5,438 nt of DNA from Bacteroidales bacterium (GTDB lineage Bacteria; Bacteroidota; Bacteroidia; Bacteroidales; VadinHA17): assembly GCA_003155705.1 (NCBI GenBank), contig PMEC01000094.1:1-5438 (forward strand), in the 5' to 3' direction. Both the position numbers and the translations under genes were made by a program. Below are positions 5,207 through 5,438 of the stretch, piece by piece. Each line of letters opens with the position of its first letter. Position 1 is the stretch's first letter. The notes beneath the pieces were generated by a model. The model did no database searches. It saw only the letters and a program-made list of their open reading frames with translations, and was not told the origin of the DNA.

Positions 5207-5438
5207 GTTGGGGTAATTTGCTTAGCACAATATTTGCAAAGTAACCTTGACAGGAAACGAAACAAATTAACATTCGAATCATCTATCAACAAACTACTTA
5301 TACCGCGATCGTGATAAAACCCTGCGCGCACCGTGATGGCAAATATTGCGCCATACCAGCTTGCTACCGGGACTCTTCCCTGCCAACAAACAGGACAAGT
5401 GGCCGGATAGCTACGCTGGTAACGCAAACTACCACAAC
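5207..5438. repeat. Nested imperfect inverted-repeat element, probably cut by the window edge
   Basis: GTTGGGGTAATTTGC (5207-5221) matches the reverse complement of 5424-5438 at 13 of 15 positions. After a one-base bulge (5423), TTAGCA (5222-5227) matches the complement of 5417-5422 at 5 of 6. Directly inside, CAATATTTGC (5228-5237) is perfectly complementary to GCAAATATTG (5339-5348). The 68-nt insert between the two right-hand arms folds on itself: GCTACCGG (5363-5370) with CCGG-A-TAGC (5403-5411), and CCTG (5379-5382) with CAGG (5391-5394). The interior is GC-rich compared with the flank. A minus-strand frame (5427-5188, TTG start, continuing open to the window edge) covers it, but its product is unrecognised. 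It could be a MITE-like element, an integron attC-like folded site, a dispersed palindromic repeat or a structured RNA. The right boundary is not visible. Confidence 0.55.

Noticed and set aside
1..5438. CRISPR arrays, tRNA genes and rRNA genes
   Set aside because: No regularly spaced direct repeats, no cloverleaf with a TTC-arm signature and no rRNA-like conserved blocks were seen on either strand.

Overview
The window looks like chromosomal DNA from a member of the Bacteroidota. Four things support this: AT-rich genes without clear Shine-Dalgarno sequences, a TonB protein carrying the N-terminal signature typical of that phylum (FEGRNKEYGAY), a secreted MG2/alpha-2-macroglobulin-like protein of a Bacteroidota type, and TTTGCA-containing promoter-like words. 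No genus can be assigned from the sequence.

Layout. Positions 1-1024 are the 3' part of a group II intron. It contains most of the reverse transcriptase/maturase gene (3-935, cut off at the left edge), then RNA domain V (951-984) and domain VI (988-1024) with a bulged branch-point A at 1018 and a predicted 3' splice site after 1024. The 3' exon does not continue any recognisable gene. It holds a strong hairpin (1058-1093), a possible 46-codon gene (1169-1309) and about 330 bp of mostly non-coding sequence leading to the next operon.

Positions 1640-4752 form a tight two-gene operon with a 2-bp gap. The first gene encodes a 769-residue exported protein with an N-terminal MG2-like domain, further macroglobulin-like domains and a conserved C-terminal beta domain, without a thioester motif or outer-membrane barrel. 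The second encodes a 266-residue inner-membrane TonB energy transducer. The pairing suggests that the exported protein works at a TonB-energised outer-membrane process, but no substrate can be read from the sequence.

Positions 4753-5438 hold no confident gene. There is an 84-codon open stretch (4825-5079) that may be a gene remnant, a short hairpin after it, and then an abrupt rise in GC (about 54% over 5301-5438) at the right end. That GC-rich end coincides with a nested, imperfect inverted repeat whose outer arms (5207-5221 and 5424-5438) match at 13 of 15 positions. It looks like a structured or mobile palindromic element, probably cut by the window edge. It is the least explained part of the window.
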